Assembly (NCBI RefSeq): GCF_018417635.1
Contig: NZ_CP071007.1
Span: 2,604,501 to 2,668,500 of the forward strand
DNA from: Pseudomonas sp. SORT22
GTDB taxonomy: Bacteria > Pseudomonadota > Gammaproteobacteria > Pseudomonadales > Pseudomonadaceae
Direction of reading: 5' to 3'
Length of the DNA: 64,000 bases
The position numbers and the translations under genes are program-made. Positions 45,528 to 54,407 of this stretch are shown one piece after another. Every line of letters starts with the position of its first letter. The stretch's first letter is position 1. Under the pieces are notes generated by a model, which saw only the letters and a program-made list of their open reading frames with translations, had not been told where the DNA came from and searched no databases.

Positions 45528-46425
45528 TCAAGGGGCCGTCCGTGATTCCAGGTCCAGATCTTCCGGCCATTTCACCTTGGGCGCGAGGCGCCGGGCGAGA
45601 TTGAAGGTGACCTTTTCGTTGTTCCAGTCCCGGGGCGGGCGAGGGAAGGCAGGGAGCGCCTGCGGTCCCTGCTGCATGAATAGTTGGGCCATGGCCCGGT
45701 ACATTTCGCCTTGTAGAATGTCACAGGAAAACGGGAAGCGATCTAATACCTCGTTTGTACCTGGCTTAAGAACACTAATTGTTATGTTCTCTACTCTGGC
45801 TGTTCCAGGAACATAGCCTCTACAGGCTTCTGCGTGGAGGTCATCCCAATCGTATGCTACCGGGAGTACCCCCCCCAGGCAACTCGGCTAAAAGGAAGAA
45901 GACCATTATGGAAAAAACGGTATACATAGACTTTGCGACGGAGGCGGTTGAACCGAATAGGTTCGTCTCGGGGGGCTTCGGTGTCCATTCTCCAGATATA
46001 AGCGACTAGCCACAATCCAATGAGCGTAATTCCTAGTTCTGATATATATAAAATTGGAGGTAGGGCGGTGGGGCACTAAAGCTGATAAGGACAAAAAAAT
46101 AAGCCTGTGCAATTGTTGTTGCAGCCATACACGCTGCACACCAAAGCCCGATTCCACGAATCCACGCCGTGGAGCTGGCAAGTTCCAGATATATGTCATT
46201 TACGTGATTTGGCGAATTCGCCAGCAATAGAGGGGAAGGCTCCATAGTTGGTGGCTGGTTCGGACGTGGCAGGTCGTACTTGCGCCCTGGAGCGGGGTTG
46301 TCGAGAAAGGGTGGACTATATTTCATAGCGTCGTCGAATATGTACATTGGAACGTGCTCTCTATGGCGTTTTGGTCGCGGCTTGTACGTTCTGCTTGGGC
46401 TGTAGCGAGTGGTTGTTGCAGTCAA
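45528..46425 (-). pseudogene. DUF6708-type membrane protein, broken at two simple repeats
   Basis: Three reading frames together make one protein. From 46425 (TTG; ATG at 46347) frame 1 includes NHVNDIYLELASSTAWIRG and a membrane helix, and stops near 46040 just after a TATATATAT tract. Frame 2 continues with SELGITLIGLWLVAYIW (second helix) and RFNRLRRKVYVYRFF up to a run of eight G (45876-45869). Frame 3 continues VAYDWDDLHAEACRGYV to LARRLAPKVKWPEDLDLE and stops at 45528. Removing one TA unit and adding one G (or removing two) restores a single frame. The N-terminal NDxYLEL and the DWDDLHAE block fit DUF6708 T6SS-linked proteins as I recall them. It follows the effector-immunity pair. It is either decayed or phase-variable. 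Confidence 0.75.
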
Positions 46426-46445
46426 TGATCACCAAGTAGCAAGTC

Positions 46446-48002
46446 TCACAGGGGCGATATGGTCAACCAAAACCAGACGACTTTTTCGCCGTCGATGGTC
46501 GGCATAGGGGCCTCGTATTCGAAAAAGCGCTTGCTGCCAGTTTTGTACTCACATACCCATGTTCCAGGATATGGACACAGTGACCCACTGAGTACACGAA
46601 GCCCGAAGCCAAGCCAGCGCCAGCGCACAATCTGATCTGCATGAAGCGGGAGCAGATCATTCACGCGCAGTTCGCATGACACGCACGGGTCGCTCTCAAG
46701 TTCCCAGCGCCCTGCGCGAGGAGCTGGCTCATGGCTGTTGGCGTAACGAGCCGGTTCCGGCGGGGTCTGGTCGGGGTCGCGCTGCCAGATAACAAAGCCG
46801 TCATCCGACTCATTGCTCAAGTGGGGCAGGATGTCCCCCTGTTCAAACACTCGGCGGCTGTCCGCCTGGCCGACCATGCGCCAAACCCCGGCTTGGAGGC
46901 ATGGCATACCGGCGACGGCGCATGCCGGTGCAGGGGGTAGAGTGCACGTCTTCGTCGGCAGCGCGCCAACGCGCATGAAGGGTGTAGGCCAGTCGCTGTC
47001 GGCATCAAAGCGGCCCATCCAGCGACGGCCGTCCGCGTCGGTGAAGCGCTCGTTGGGATCGCCGTCCCATTGACCAAATCCCAATAAGCCCAAGTCGTCG
47101 TAGCGAATGGGCTTTAACAATTTGTTCAACAGCATTGGCAACTCAGGCACGCCATACTCGGCGGGATAGAGCTCCGGTTGTTCGCCCAGTTCGATCCATA
47201 GGCCGCATTGCAATTCGGTGATACTGATGCGCGGATGCGCCAGGGCGTTGTGCACTTGCTCACGCGTCAGGTCAAGTTTTTCGCGCCAGGGGTCGGCGAG
47301 CAAAAAGGCCCACGTGGGTGGGCGAATGCCGTCGAGTAACTCGTTGTCCATCCCGTACGGGTAATCGATATCCAAGCCGTAGAACGCAGGTGTCAAGGCG
47401 CGCTCCCAGGTGGTGACGGCGGCACGTGTGCCGAACTCCAGCGGGTTGGCCATGGCAAAGCCGCTATAGACCTGGTCGGCTTTGAGCCGGTCGATGGTCT
47501 TGAGCACAAATGTGCGCCACGCCTCGCGGTTGTCCAGCCACCATTGCCAGCGGTAGTAAAAGACAATCGATGAATAGGCTGTTTTCCAGTCGGCCGCTTT
47601 GAACTTGCTGCGCCAAAAGTAGCCGGCCGTCGTCGGTGAAGAGGCATGGTTTTCTTCATCGGTGAACTCGAAGACAAAGTATTCGTACGGCTCAGTCTTG
47701 CTGGCCAGTTTTCTAAGGTCAGGGCGGTGCAATGCATCATAGCGACGAGGGCGTGCAGCGGCGCCGTGCATGAAGATGCTATAGGGGTACCCGGCCAGCT
47801 GTTCAAACTCCTCGTGAATATCAACTAACAGTGCTGAAATTTCTTTGTTTTCTTCTTCTTTTGGCAAGAAGTAAAAGGTGATAAATGGTGTAACGCTATA
47901 GGTGGCTTCTGTGTTGCCAGATTCCGAGTTTGGCCATTCTTTTAGTAGTTTGACAAACAGGTCCCGCTCTTCGGAGGTGAATAGTTGGTGAGTAGTGCTC
48001 AT
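46446..48002 (-). CDS. TsiV-type (DUF3396) immunity protein
   Basis: A 518-residue protein. The first 350 residues resemble the TsiV/DUF3396 family, described as immunity proteins to VRR-NUC nuclease effectors: ITFYFLPKEEENKEISALLVDI, YSSIVFYYRWQWWL, GLDIDYPYGMDNELLDG, RPPTWAFLLADPWREKL. The last 150 residues (from about GVWRMVGQADSRRVFEQGD) form an extra domain reading like an immunity/lipid-binding unit with SCELRVNDLLPLHADQIVRWR; I do not recognise it. The ATG at 48002 is two bases after the nuclease stop, in keeping with an effector-immunity pair. Confidence 0.82.
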   Translation of the reverse strand: MSTTHQLFTSEERDLFVKLLKEWPNSESGNTEATYSVTPFITFYFLPKEEENKEISALLVDIHEEFEQLAGYPYSIFMHGAAARPRRYDALHRPDLRKLASKTEPYEYFVFEFTDEENHASSPTTAGYFWRSKFKAADWKTAYSSIVFYYRWQWWLDNREAWRTFVLKTIDRLKADQVYSGFAMANPLEFGTRAAVTTWERALTPAFYGLDIDYPYGMDNELLDGIRPPTWAFLLADPWREKLDLTREQVHNALAHPRISITELQCGLWIELGEQPELYPAEYGVPELPMLLNKLLKPIRYDDLGLLGFGQWDGDPNERFTDADGRRWMGRFDADSDWPTPFMRVGALPTKTCTLPPAPACAVAGMPCLQAGVWRMVGQADSRRVFEQGDILPHLSNESDDGFVIWQRDPDQTPPEPARYANSHEPAPRAGRWELESDPCVSCELRVNDLLPLHADQIVRWRWLGFGLRVLSGSLCPYPGTWVCEYKTGSKRFFEYEAPMPTIDGEKVVWFWLTISPL

Positions 48003-48004
48003 GG

Positions 48005-48874
48005 CTATCTTTTCTTCCGTGTTTGTGCTGATGGGATTTTTTTCTTTTCTTCCGCTTCGAAGCCAGTGCAATCTTCCGGAACCCGCAGCAGTGCTACTTT
48101 TTCTTTGCCGATCTTCTCTCGATTCACCCCGGATTTTGGCGTCATGAGGTCGACGTATTCCTTTATCTGTATCGCCTTGGCCCAATCCCTGGGGAACTTG
48201 ATTTCGACTGCCGCAAAAACGTTTTCGATTTCAAAGGGTTCTTGTCGGTGCTCGACTACCACCAAGTCCGGTGCAAGGCTTCCCCGAGGTCGCGGCCAGA
48301 ATGACGTCACCTTGCCAAAGCGCTTGGGCCGTGTCGGTGGTTCACCTAGCAGAGCTTTGCTGCTAGCACGGTTGTAATTGGGTTCAGCCTTGAGTGGGCT
48401 GTGCCAGTCCAGCGCTTCGTCAATGGCTTCGAAAAACAATGAGGCAGTGAGTTGCTTGAGTGCGATCTCGATTGTGCTGTTGACCAATTCATCACCCATC
48501 TTCTTGCGAATCCGTCGAGGTGTTTTGATGGGGATTTGCAACGCAGTGGTACACACCTGGCTAATGGCAGGGCGAAAGGGAACCTTGCGCTCAATGAACT
48601 CCTTGAACGTTATATTTTCATTGCCTCTTCTGGAGACGGTGCTATTGCCACCGTGGTCGACTTGAGCAAAGGTTGAACTCTTAGTGTCAACTTCCTGCGC
48701 CATCTTCTCTATGGTGGTTTGAAGAACTTGCTTGATCTTGTTTCTGCGTTCAGTAATCTCGTGCGCGAATTCGGCCAGATCTGCTGCGCTCTTTACTGCC
48801 TCAGAAACCTGATGCGCCCTGTAGGCGCGATAGGCGGCCTCGATTACACGCGCAATAGCGGCGGGGGCTGGCAT
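48005..48874 (-). CDS. VRR-NUC nuclease T6SS effector (TseV-like)
   Basis: A 289-residue predicted DNase. The N-terminal half is helical and probably docks on the VgrG. The C-terminal part has the PD-(D/E)xK-type signature: APDLVVVEHRQEPFEIENVF followed by AAVEIKFPRDWA, with the aspartate, glutamate and lysine in the expected order, and a helix AIQIKEYVDL, as in VRR-NUC enzymes. The C-terminus is lysine/arginine-rich. Its start overlaps the vgrG stop (TGATG), so it is the cargo of that VgrG; the TsiV-type immunity gene follows. Confidence 0.82.
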   Translation of the reverse strand: MPAPAAIARVIEAAYRAYRAHQVSEAVKSAADLAEFAHEITERRNKIKQVLQTTIEKMAQEVDTKSSTFAQVDHGGNSTVSRRGNENITFKEFIERKVPFRPAISQVCTTALQIPIKTPRRIRKKMGDELVNSTIEIALKQLTASLFFEAIDEALDWHSPLKAEPNYNRASSKALLGEPPTRPKRFGKVTSFWPRPRGSLAPDLVVVEHRQEPFEIENVFAAVEIKFPRDWAKAIQIKEYVDLMTPKSGVNREKIGKEKVALLRVPEDCTGFEAEEKKKIPSAQTRKKR

Positions 48875-51240
48875 CAGTCATCTACTCCCATGTAATAGTC
48901 AATCAATGCGTCCGGAAACAATTCATCGGCACTGTACTCAGCAGCTTGCCAGTCGATCGCAGCCACTTTTGACTGCCAGTCCTCGGTGATCCGTTGGTCT
49001 TCACGCATGACGGCCTTATGGACCTGCACGGCTTGGACGTTCTCGGTTGTCACCCAATCGGTTTCGCCTGAAGTGCGGGTCAAGCCTTCGGCGAGTACGC
49101 TCGCGCCAGTGCTGATGCGGTACCGGTAACCTGAGAAGGCGCGTTGATCGTTCTTCACCAGCGTGTAGCGGCCCAAGAAATTGCCGAGTGGAGCGGGAGA
49201 GGGAGGTGCATGGGTAAACGAATTACCCGATCCGTTTGCATCGCTGGTCACCGTTCCCTTGAAATGGATGGTCAATCCGTCGAGGGTGATGCCCCTGGAA
49301 TCGATGGTGATACTCCCGCCAGCGGCCTTGAGCTCGATTCGCTCGCCTGCGGCAACTTCGAAGCGGGTAGTCTTTTGCTCGATACTGTGGCGGGCAGACA
49401 GCTGATAGGCGTTTCTCACCGAATGTTGGGCGTTGCCTCCAACTTCGGAGTGATAGTCAGCGGCAATCTTCTCTAATCGATTGTTGGCTATCTCCTCGAT
49501 ACGATCGCCACCGATGTTGAGCGAGTGGTTGCGGCCAATGGTCTGAAAGCGATCACGCCCCACCTGCAAATACTGATCCTGCCCAACCTCAACCCGCTCA
49601 TCGTTACCGACCCGTTCGCTGCGGTCGTGGCCGATCTCGATCTGCTCATCGCGCTCGACCTTCTCACTGCGATCATTGCCAACAAACACCCCATTGTTGT
49701 GTTTGATATGAACGTTCTTGTCCTTCTGGGCATGGATGAACACCTCTTCCTGCCCCAGCTCATCCTCAAAGCGCAGCTCGTTGAAGCCCTGGCCCTTGTG
49801 GCTGCGGCTTTTGATGGTCATGCGCGTTTTGTGCTTGGGCAGTTGATACGGCGGCAGGTTGGTTTCGCGGTAGGCGCGGCCGGTGGCGATGGGCTGGTCG
49901 GGGTCGCCGTCCAGGTAGCTGATGATCAGTTCCTGGCCGACCCGGGGGATGGCCATGGCGCCCCAGGTGGCGCCGGCCCAGCCCTGGGCGACGCGGATCC
50001 AGCAGGAGCTGTGGTCGTCCTGGTGGCTGTCGCGGTCCCAGGGGAAGCTGACTTTGACCCGGCCCCATTCGTCGCAGTAGATCTCTTCGCCCGGCGGGCC
50101 GACCACGCTGGCGATCTGCGGGCCGTCGATGCGCGGCTTGGGCCGTAGCGGCGCTTTCCAGTCGGCGTCCCAGCGGATGGCGCTGGCGCTGAGCCGGTAG
50201 GCGGTGCCGCTGTCGCTGCCGAAGGCCTCTTCGAGCAGGCTGCTGTGCTGCGTGCCGTGGTGCTCGATGGCGATGGTGCGCCAGCGGTCGTTGAAGTCTT
50301 CGCGCGGGTGGTCGTTGAGGTCGAAGGCCAGGCCCGGCTGCAGACGCGCGTCATCGCCTTCCATGTGGGCCAGGCGGGCGTCGCTGCGCAACGCGGTCAG
50401 GCGGGTTTTGGTGAAGGGCTTGCCGCTGGCGTCGCGCTTGTAGCGGCCGGGGTAGTCGTAGCGTTCGTAGTCGCTGTGCTGGTGGTCGAGGTCGCTGGCG
50501 CCGACGGCGTTGTGCTGCAGGTTGTAATAGGGGTGGGTGAAGGTGTAGTCGCGCTGCACCTGGCGCGCGCTGCGCACCTGTTCGGTGTAGTGAAAGCGCT
50601 GCAGGGCCGGCTCGGCGCTGTCGCCGCCGGCCAGCGGCTGGTAGAGCACCGGGCAGTGCTCGTGGGTGCCGATGGTGCCCAGGCCGCCGACGCGGTCGGT
50701 GAGCCACAGGGTATGGCCGTCGGCACGGTGCTCGAAGCTGTACAGCAGGCCCTCTTCGGCGGCCAGGCGGGCGATGAAGTCGAGGTCGCTTTCGCCGGCC
50801 TGGACGCAGTATTCGCGCGGCGGATGGTCGAAGCACAGGTAGGTTTTGACCTCGCTCAGGCGCTGGGCCTCGAGCACCGCGAGGATGATCTCGGGCACGC
50901 TCTGGCCCTGGAACATGCGCCAGTTCGAGCGCAGGCCGGCGCGTGCCAGGCTGGGTTCGAGCACGGCGCGGTAGCGGGTGCGGCGAAAGCCGGTGTCGCC
51001 CTGGCTGAACAGGCTGACCAGGCCGTGCACGTAGCGCACCGGGGTGTCGCCCCGCCACAGGGTGAACAGCGCGGCCAGGTCGAGCACGCGGTTGAAGTCG
51101 ACGGCCGGGTCGTGGCTGGCCAGCTCCAGGCTCAGGCGAAAGGGCTGGGACAGGCCTTCCTCGAGGTGGAACTCGACCACCTCGAAGGCGTCGCCCTGCA
51201 GGGGCTCGAAGGTGAAGCGCAGGTCGCTTTGGCGGGGCAT
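48874..51240 (-). CDS. vgrG: VgrG spike protein of the main T6SS cluster
   Basis: A 788-residue TssI. The gp27/gp5-like body (1-480) includes EYCVQAGESDLDFIARLAAEEGL, WGRVKVSFPWDRDSHQDDHS, CWIRVAQGWAGATWG and VGQELIISYLDGDPDQP. Instead of DUF2345 it has a run of octapeptide repeats (VGNDRSEK, IGHDRSER, VGNDERVE, VGQDQYLQ, VGRDRFQT, IGGDRIEE), the triple-stranded beta-helix needle of gp5. A roughly 110-residue extension (GRYTLVKNDQRAFSGYRYRI to the acidic end MGVDD) likely recruits the nuclease. PAAR precedes it by 18 bases and the effector gene overlaps its end. Confidence 0.95.
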   Translation of the reverse strand: MPRQSDLRFTFEPLQGDAFEVVEFHLEEGLSQPFRLSLELASHDPAVDFNRVLDLAALFTLWRGDTPVRYVHGLVSLFSQGDTGFRRTRYRAVLEPSLARAGLRSNWRMFQGQSVPEIILAVLEAQRLSEVKTYLCFDHPPREYCVQAGESDLDFIARLAAEEGLLYSFEHRADGHTLWLTDRVGGLGTIGTHEHCPVLYQPLAGGDSAEPALQRFHYTEQVRSARQVQRDYTFTHPYYNLQHNAVGASDLDHQHSDYERYDYPGRYKRDASGKPFTKTRLTALRSDARLAHMEGDDARLQPGLAFDLNDHPREDFNDRWRTIAIEHHGTQHSSLLEEAFGSDSGTAYRLSASAIRWDADWKAPLRPKPRIDGPQIASVVGPPGEEIYCDEWGRVKVSFPWDRDSHQDDHSSCWIRVAQGWAGATWGAMAIPRVGQELIISYLDGDPDQPIATGRAYRETNLPPYQLPKHKTRMTIKSRSHKGQGFNELRFEDELGQEEVFIHAQKDKNVHIKHNNGVFVGNDRSEKVERDEQIEIGHDRSERVGNDERVEVGQDQYLQVGRDRFQTIGRNHSLNIGGDRIEEIANNRLEKIAADYHSEVGGNAQHSVRNAYQLSARHSIEQKTTRFEVAAGERIELKAAGGSITIDSRGITLDGLTIHFKGTVTSDANGSGNSFTHAPPSPAPLGNFLGRYTLVKNDQRAFSGYRYRISTGASVLAEGLTRTSGETDWVTTENVQAVQVHKAVMREDQRITEDWQSKVAAIDWQAAEYSADELFPDALIDYYMGVDD

Positions 51241-51258
51241 GGGGGGCTCCTTGTAGGG

Positions 51259-51516
51259 TCAGTCGACCAGCCAGCTGGCGTCGCCGTTTTCCAGGGTGCC
51301 GCCGTGGTCGGTGGTATCGCCGACCCGGGCCACAGAATGGCCGCCAATGGTCATCGACGACGAGCCGCTGGTGATGCTGGCGCCGCAGCCGAGGGTGTCA
51401 CCAACCCGGGCAATGGCGCGGCCGTTGACGGTGAAACTGTCGGCGCCACTGTCGACCGTGGTCGGGCCGCAGGTGGGGCAGTGATGGTTGTGGCCAAGCA
51501 GTACGATGGCAGGCAT
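51259..51516 (-). CDS. PAAR-domain protein
   Basis: An 85-residue bare PAAR protein. VNGRAIARVGDTLGCGASITSGS and IGGHSVARVGDTTDHGGTL are the two related PAAR half-repeats, with the zinc-binding histidines and cysteine. It caps the VgrG encoded 18 bases downstream. No fused toxin is present. Confidence 0.93.
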   Translation of the reverse strand: MPAIVLLGHNHHCPTCGPTTVDSGADSFTVNGRAIARVGDTLGCGASITSGSSSMTIGGHSVARVGDTTDHGGTLENGDASWLVD

Positions 51517-51591
51517 ATCGCCTCCTGATCGGTGCAGCAGGAAAGGGGTGCGCCACAGGCGAGCCGTGGTGCAACGGTACGGGCGCAGCGG

Positions 51592-52104
51592 TTAGGCCGG
51601 TTTGCGCCAGTCGTCAGAGGCCTCGGTGCCGGCCACTTCATGGCTCCAGCTGACCTTGCGGTAGGCCAGGCTGGTCTTGATCAGCTGGGTGTAGTTGGCG
51701 TTGTCGCTGTCCTGGGCATGGGGCAGCACGGTGTGGATGTCGACCACGGTGGCGTCTTCCAGCTTGGTGGTGAAGAAGTGCTCCTGCTTGCCGTCTACCG
51801 AGGTCCGAAACCACTTCACCTCGACAGTCGGCAGCATTTCGCCGGTGGCCAGGGCCTGGTAGAGCATCGGCGAGGCCTTGCTCAGGGCGCTGGTGAAGAT
51901 CAGCGGCTTGTGCACCCGCTGGCCTGACGGCTGGCCGCTCTGCGGGTCGGTCGGGGTGGTGATCTGGTGATCGATTTCCTGGGCGAGGATCTCGTCCTCA
52001 TGGCCTTCGACATAGACGTTGCCGACCGAGTCGGCGGTGAAGGCGCCCTTGGTGATGTGGCCCTGGTTCTGGCCGTGGATGCTGATGTAGGCAGGTGTTG
52101 GCAT
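51592..52104 (-). CDS. hcp: Hcp tube protein (TssD)
   Basis: A 170-residue Hcp, the hexameric ring that stacks into the T6SS inner tube. The start TPAYISIHGQNQGHITKGAF and the blocks GHEDEILAQEIDHQI, HKPLIFTSALSKASPMLYQAL, VEVKWFRTSVDGKQEHFFTTKLEDA and ANYTQLIKTSLAYRKVSWSH match the family. It is separated from tssL by 120 bases, which may hold its own promoter, and from the PAAR gene by 75 bases. Confidence 0.96.
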   Translation of the reverse strand: MPTPAYISIHGQNQGHITKGAFTADSVGNVYVEGHEDEILAQEIDHQITTPTDPQSGQPSGQRVHKPLIFTSALSKASPMLYQALATGEMLPTVEVKWFRTSVDGKQEHFFTTKLEDATVVDIHTVLPHAQDSDNANYTQLIKTSLAYRKVSWSHEVAGTEASDDWRKPA

Positions 52105-52224
52105 GACATGCTCCGTGTCGCGTTCGATTGAACGACCCGCAGGTCGCCACCGTCGCCATGACGGTGAGTGTGTTGGCCCGATGGGCCAGGCTTTGCAGGC
52201 GCCCGGGGGCGCGCTGAAAATCGT

Positions 52225-53031
52225 TCAAAGGCTGAGAATCCGTTCCAGCGACACCAGCACCTGTTCGCTGATGCTGTTCAGGCGCAGGGCGTAGGCGCTG
52301 TAGGCGCCCACCAGGACCACGGCGGCCAGGGCCCAGGGTGTCCACAGCGGCAAGCTGCGCTTGAGCCGGTAATTGCGTGGGGCAATGTTGCGCAGCGGCT
52401 CGGTCAACTGCGTGGGCGTTTCGCCCCTGAGCGGGCGCAGCACGCCGTGCAACTGGGTGATGATCTTCTGCACCTCGACCTCACCGTTGGCCTGCTTGCC
52501 GTACTTGCCCTTGAGGCCCACGCACAGGCACAGGTACATGAACTCCAGGACGTGCTGGTACTTGGCCGCTTCGCTGGACATGCGCGCCAGCAGGGTGAAG
52601 AACTTTTCGCCGCCCCAGGATTCATGGTGCAAGGCACTGAGCAACGGCTGCTGTCGCCACTCGCCATGAAAGCCCCAGGCGCTGCTCATGACCACTTCAT
52701 CCACCAGCAGGCAGAGGCTGTAGGAGTAGGCCTTGAGAGTGCTGGGTTGGTAGTCGAGCTGGGCGACTTCTTCCATTACCGTGACGATCTGGTTGTGAAT
52801 GCTCTGGCGCAAGGCCAGCACCTCATCGTGCGCGTCCAGGCTATGCAGGCGCAGGACCAGCCCGATCAGCGGCATGGCGGCATCACAGAGGGGGTTCCAC
52901 GACAGCCCGCGCAAGTCGAACTGCGGGTCGCAGCGCAGCGGCCCGGGAGCGCCGGCGGGGTTGCCGGTTTTGTGCGGCACCGCGTCAAAGTGGAGCTCTT
53001 GATTGCTCGGCTCCTGGCTGGCATCACGCAT
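52225..53031 (-). CDS. tssL: T6SS membrane-complex protein TssL (DotU type)
   Basis: A 268-residue inner-membrane protein with a cytosolic DotU domain (NPLCDAAMPLIGLVLRLH, YSLCLLVDEVVMSSAWG, ESWGGEKFFTLLARM, LEFMYLCLCVGLKGKY) and one C-terminal membrane helix (WTPWALAAVVLVGAYSAYAL). It partners with TssM and TssJ. No peptidoglycan-binding extension is fused. The ATG at 53031 lies inside the end of tssK (8-base overlap) behind AGGAG. Confidence 0.95.
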   Translation of the reverse strand: MRDASQEPSNQELHFDAVPHKTGNPAGAPGPLRCDPQFDLRGLSWNPLCDAAMPLIGLVLRLHSLDAHDEVLALRQSIHNQIVTVMEEVAQLDYQPSTLKAYSYSLCLLVDEVVMSSAWGFHGEWRQQPLLSALHHESWGGEKFFTLLARMSSEAAKYQHVLEFMYLCLCVGLKGKYGKQANGEVEVQKIITQLHGVLRPLRGETPTQLTEPLRNIAPRNYRLKRSLPLWTPWALAAVVLVGAYSAYALRLNSISEQVLVSLERILSL

Positions 53032-54370
53032 CTTTTTCACTCCTGATGGCCCACAGCTGCAGCTCAAGCTCAGGGAAGTCACCGGCGATGTGTAAGCCAA
53101 AGCCGCTGGCGCTGTGCAGGCTTTGCCAGGCCGGGTCGTGGCGGTCGAGTTCGAAGTAGCTGAAGCCGGCGTGGAACGGCAGGTGGCGTGGCGCCACCGG
53201 CAGGGGGATCAAGGGGATGCCCGGCAGTTGCAGGCTGATCAGCCGGCCCAGGGTTTCGCTGGAACTGATCTTGATCTGCCGCGGCAACTGCTGGCGCAAG
53301 GTCTCCAGCGGCAGGCTGGCGCGTACCGCGAGAATGAACTCGGCGTTGTCCAGCAGTCGCTTGTCGCCCAGTGCGGCGCTCATGACGCCGTACTCCAGGG
53401 TTTCAATCGGCAGCGATACCGCCCGTGGTTGCAGCACCGTGCCCAGGGCCCGGCGCAGGGTAAGTTCCAGGGGCTTGAAGCACTGGTGCAGGCTGTCGTG
53501 CTGATAGGCCGGGCATTCCTCGGGCAGGTGGCTTTGCTCGGTGAAGGTCACCAGCTCGCCGCAGGCCTGGGCAAAGGTGATGTACAGGCGTTCGGGGTGG
53601 ATGTGGCGTTGCCGGTTCAGGTGCTGGAACAGCGGGTACCAGCGGTTGAGGGTTTGCAGCAGGTTGAAGTCGGTGACGTCGGCCACCCCGGACTGCCCGG
53701 GCGAGCCGATGCGTTCGGCCAGGTTGCGCGCCCGTTCACGCATCAGCCCGGTGATTTCGCCCAGGTAGCGCTGCAGCGCCGGCACCGCCTGCAATGACAG
53801 GCTGGTGGGATAGAACTGCTCGTCCATCACCAGGCTGCCGTCGGGGCGCTTGTCGTGGATCCTGCCTAGGGCAATGCTGGTGAAGGCGCTGCGGTCATCG
53901 CGTTCGAGCATCAGTTGCAGGTTGGGGACCGCCAGGTTCATTTCCACCTGGTCGCCGCTTTCGCTGTGGATGTCATGCACCGGCTTGCGCTGGGCGATGT
54001 AGCGGCTGTTGGCGTACTGCTCGGGCCAGCGCACCTCCAGGCCTGCGGCGGATTTGAGCGGGAGTGTCAGGTAGACCACCTGGTTGACCAGGCCGCTGTC
54101 GCTGATTTCCAGTGGCGCTGGCGGGGCCAGGTCGCCGGGGATGTCGAAGACGCTGCCGTCAGGCAGGATGCCCCGCGCACGATTGATCGCCACCTTGGCA
54201 AAATTGAGGAACTCGTTGTTCAGCTCCAGCTCGCTGAAGCCGTACGGCGCCGGGTTGAGGCTCTCGACCCGCTGTTGCGCGGCGGCCTCCATAGCGCGTG
54301 CCTGTTGCTGGAAGTGCTGGGGTTTGACGAACAAACCCTCGTGCCAAATGACCGGGTTGCGTGAACTCAT
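53024..54370 (-). CDS. tssK: T6SS baseplate protein TssK
   Basis: A 448-residue baseplate trimer subunit linking TssF/G/E wedges to the membrane complex. Family blocks are VIWHEGLFVKPQHFQQQAR, YGFSELELN, NLQLMLERDDRSAFTSIALGRI and a C-terminal RHLPFHAGFSYFELDRHDPAWQ. The ATG at 54370 begins the conserved part; the open frame extends 26 codons upstream without support. Confidence 0.95.
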   Translation of the reverse strand: MSSRNPVIWHEGLFVKPQHFQQQARAMEAAAQQRVESLNPAPYGFSELELNNEFLNFAKVAINRARGILPDGSVFDIPGDLAPPAPLEISDSGLVNQVVYLTLPLKSAAGLEVRWPEQYANSRYIAQRKPVHDIHSESGDQVEMNLAVPNLQLMLERDDRSAFTSIALGRIHDKRPDGSLVMDEQFYPTSLSLQAVPALQRYLGEITGLMRERARNLAERIGSPGQSGVADVTDFNLLQTLNRWYPLFQHLNRQRHIHPERLYITFAQACGELVTFTEQSHLPEECPAYQHDSLHQCFKPLELTLRRALGTVLQPRAVSLPIETLEYGVMSAALGDKRLLDNAEFILAVRASLPLETLRQQLPRQIKISSSETLGRLISLQLPGIPLIPLPVAPRHLPFHAGFSYFELDRHDPAWQSLHSASGFGLHIAGDFPELELQLWAIRSEKDA

Positions 54371-54407
54371 TGTCGGGCTCTCTGAAGGTAAGGGGCGCAA
54401 GCTGGCG

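Noticed and set aside
45906..46199. A 97-codon open frame on the minus strand in the DUF6708 region
   Set aside because: It is a third-frame shadow; the other frames carry the protein-like sequence with membrane helices and the DWDDLHAE block.
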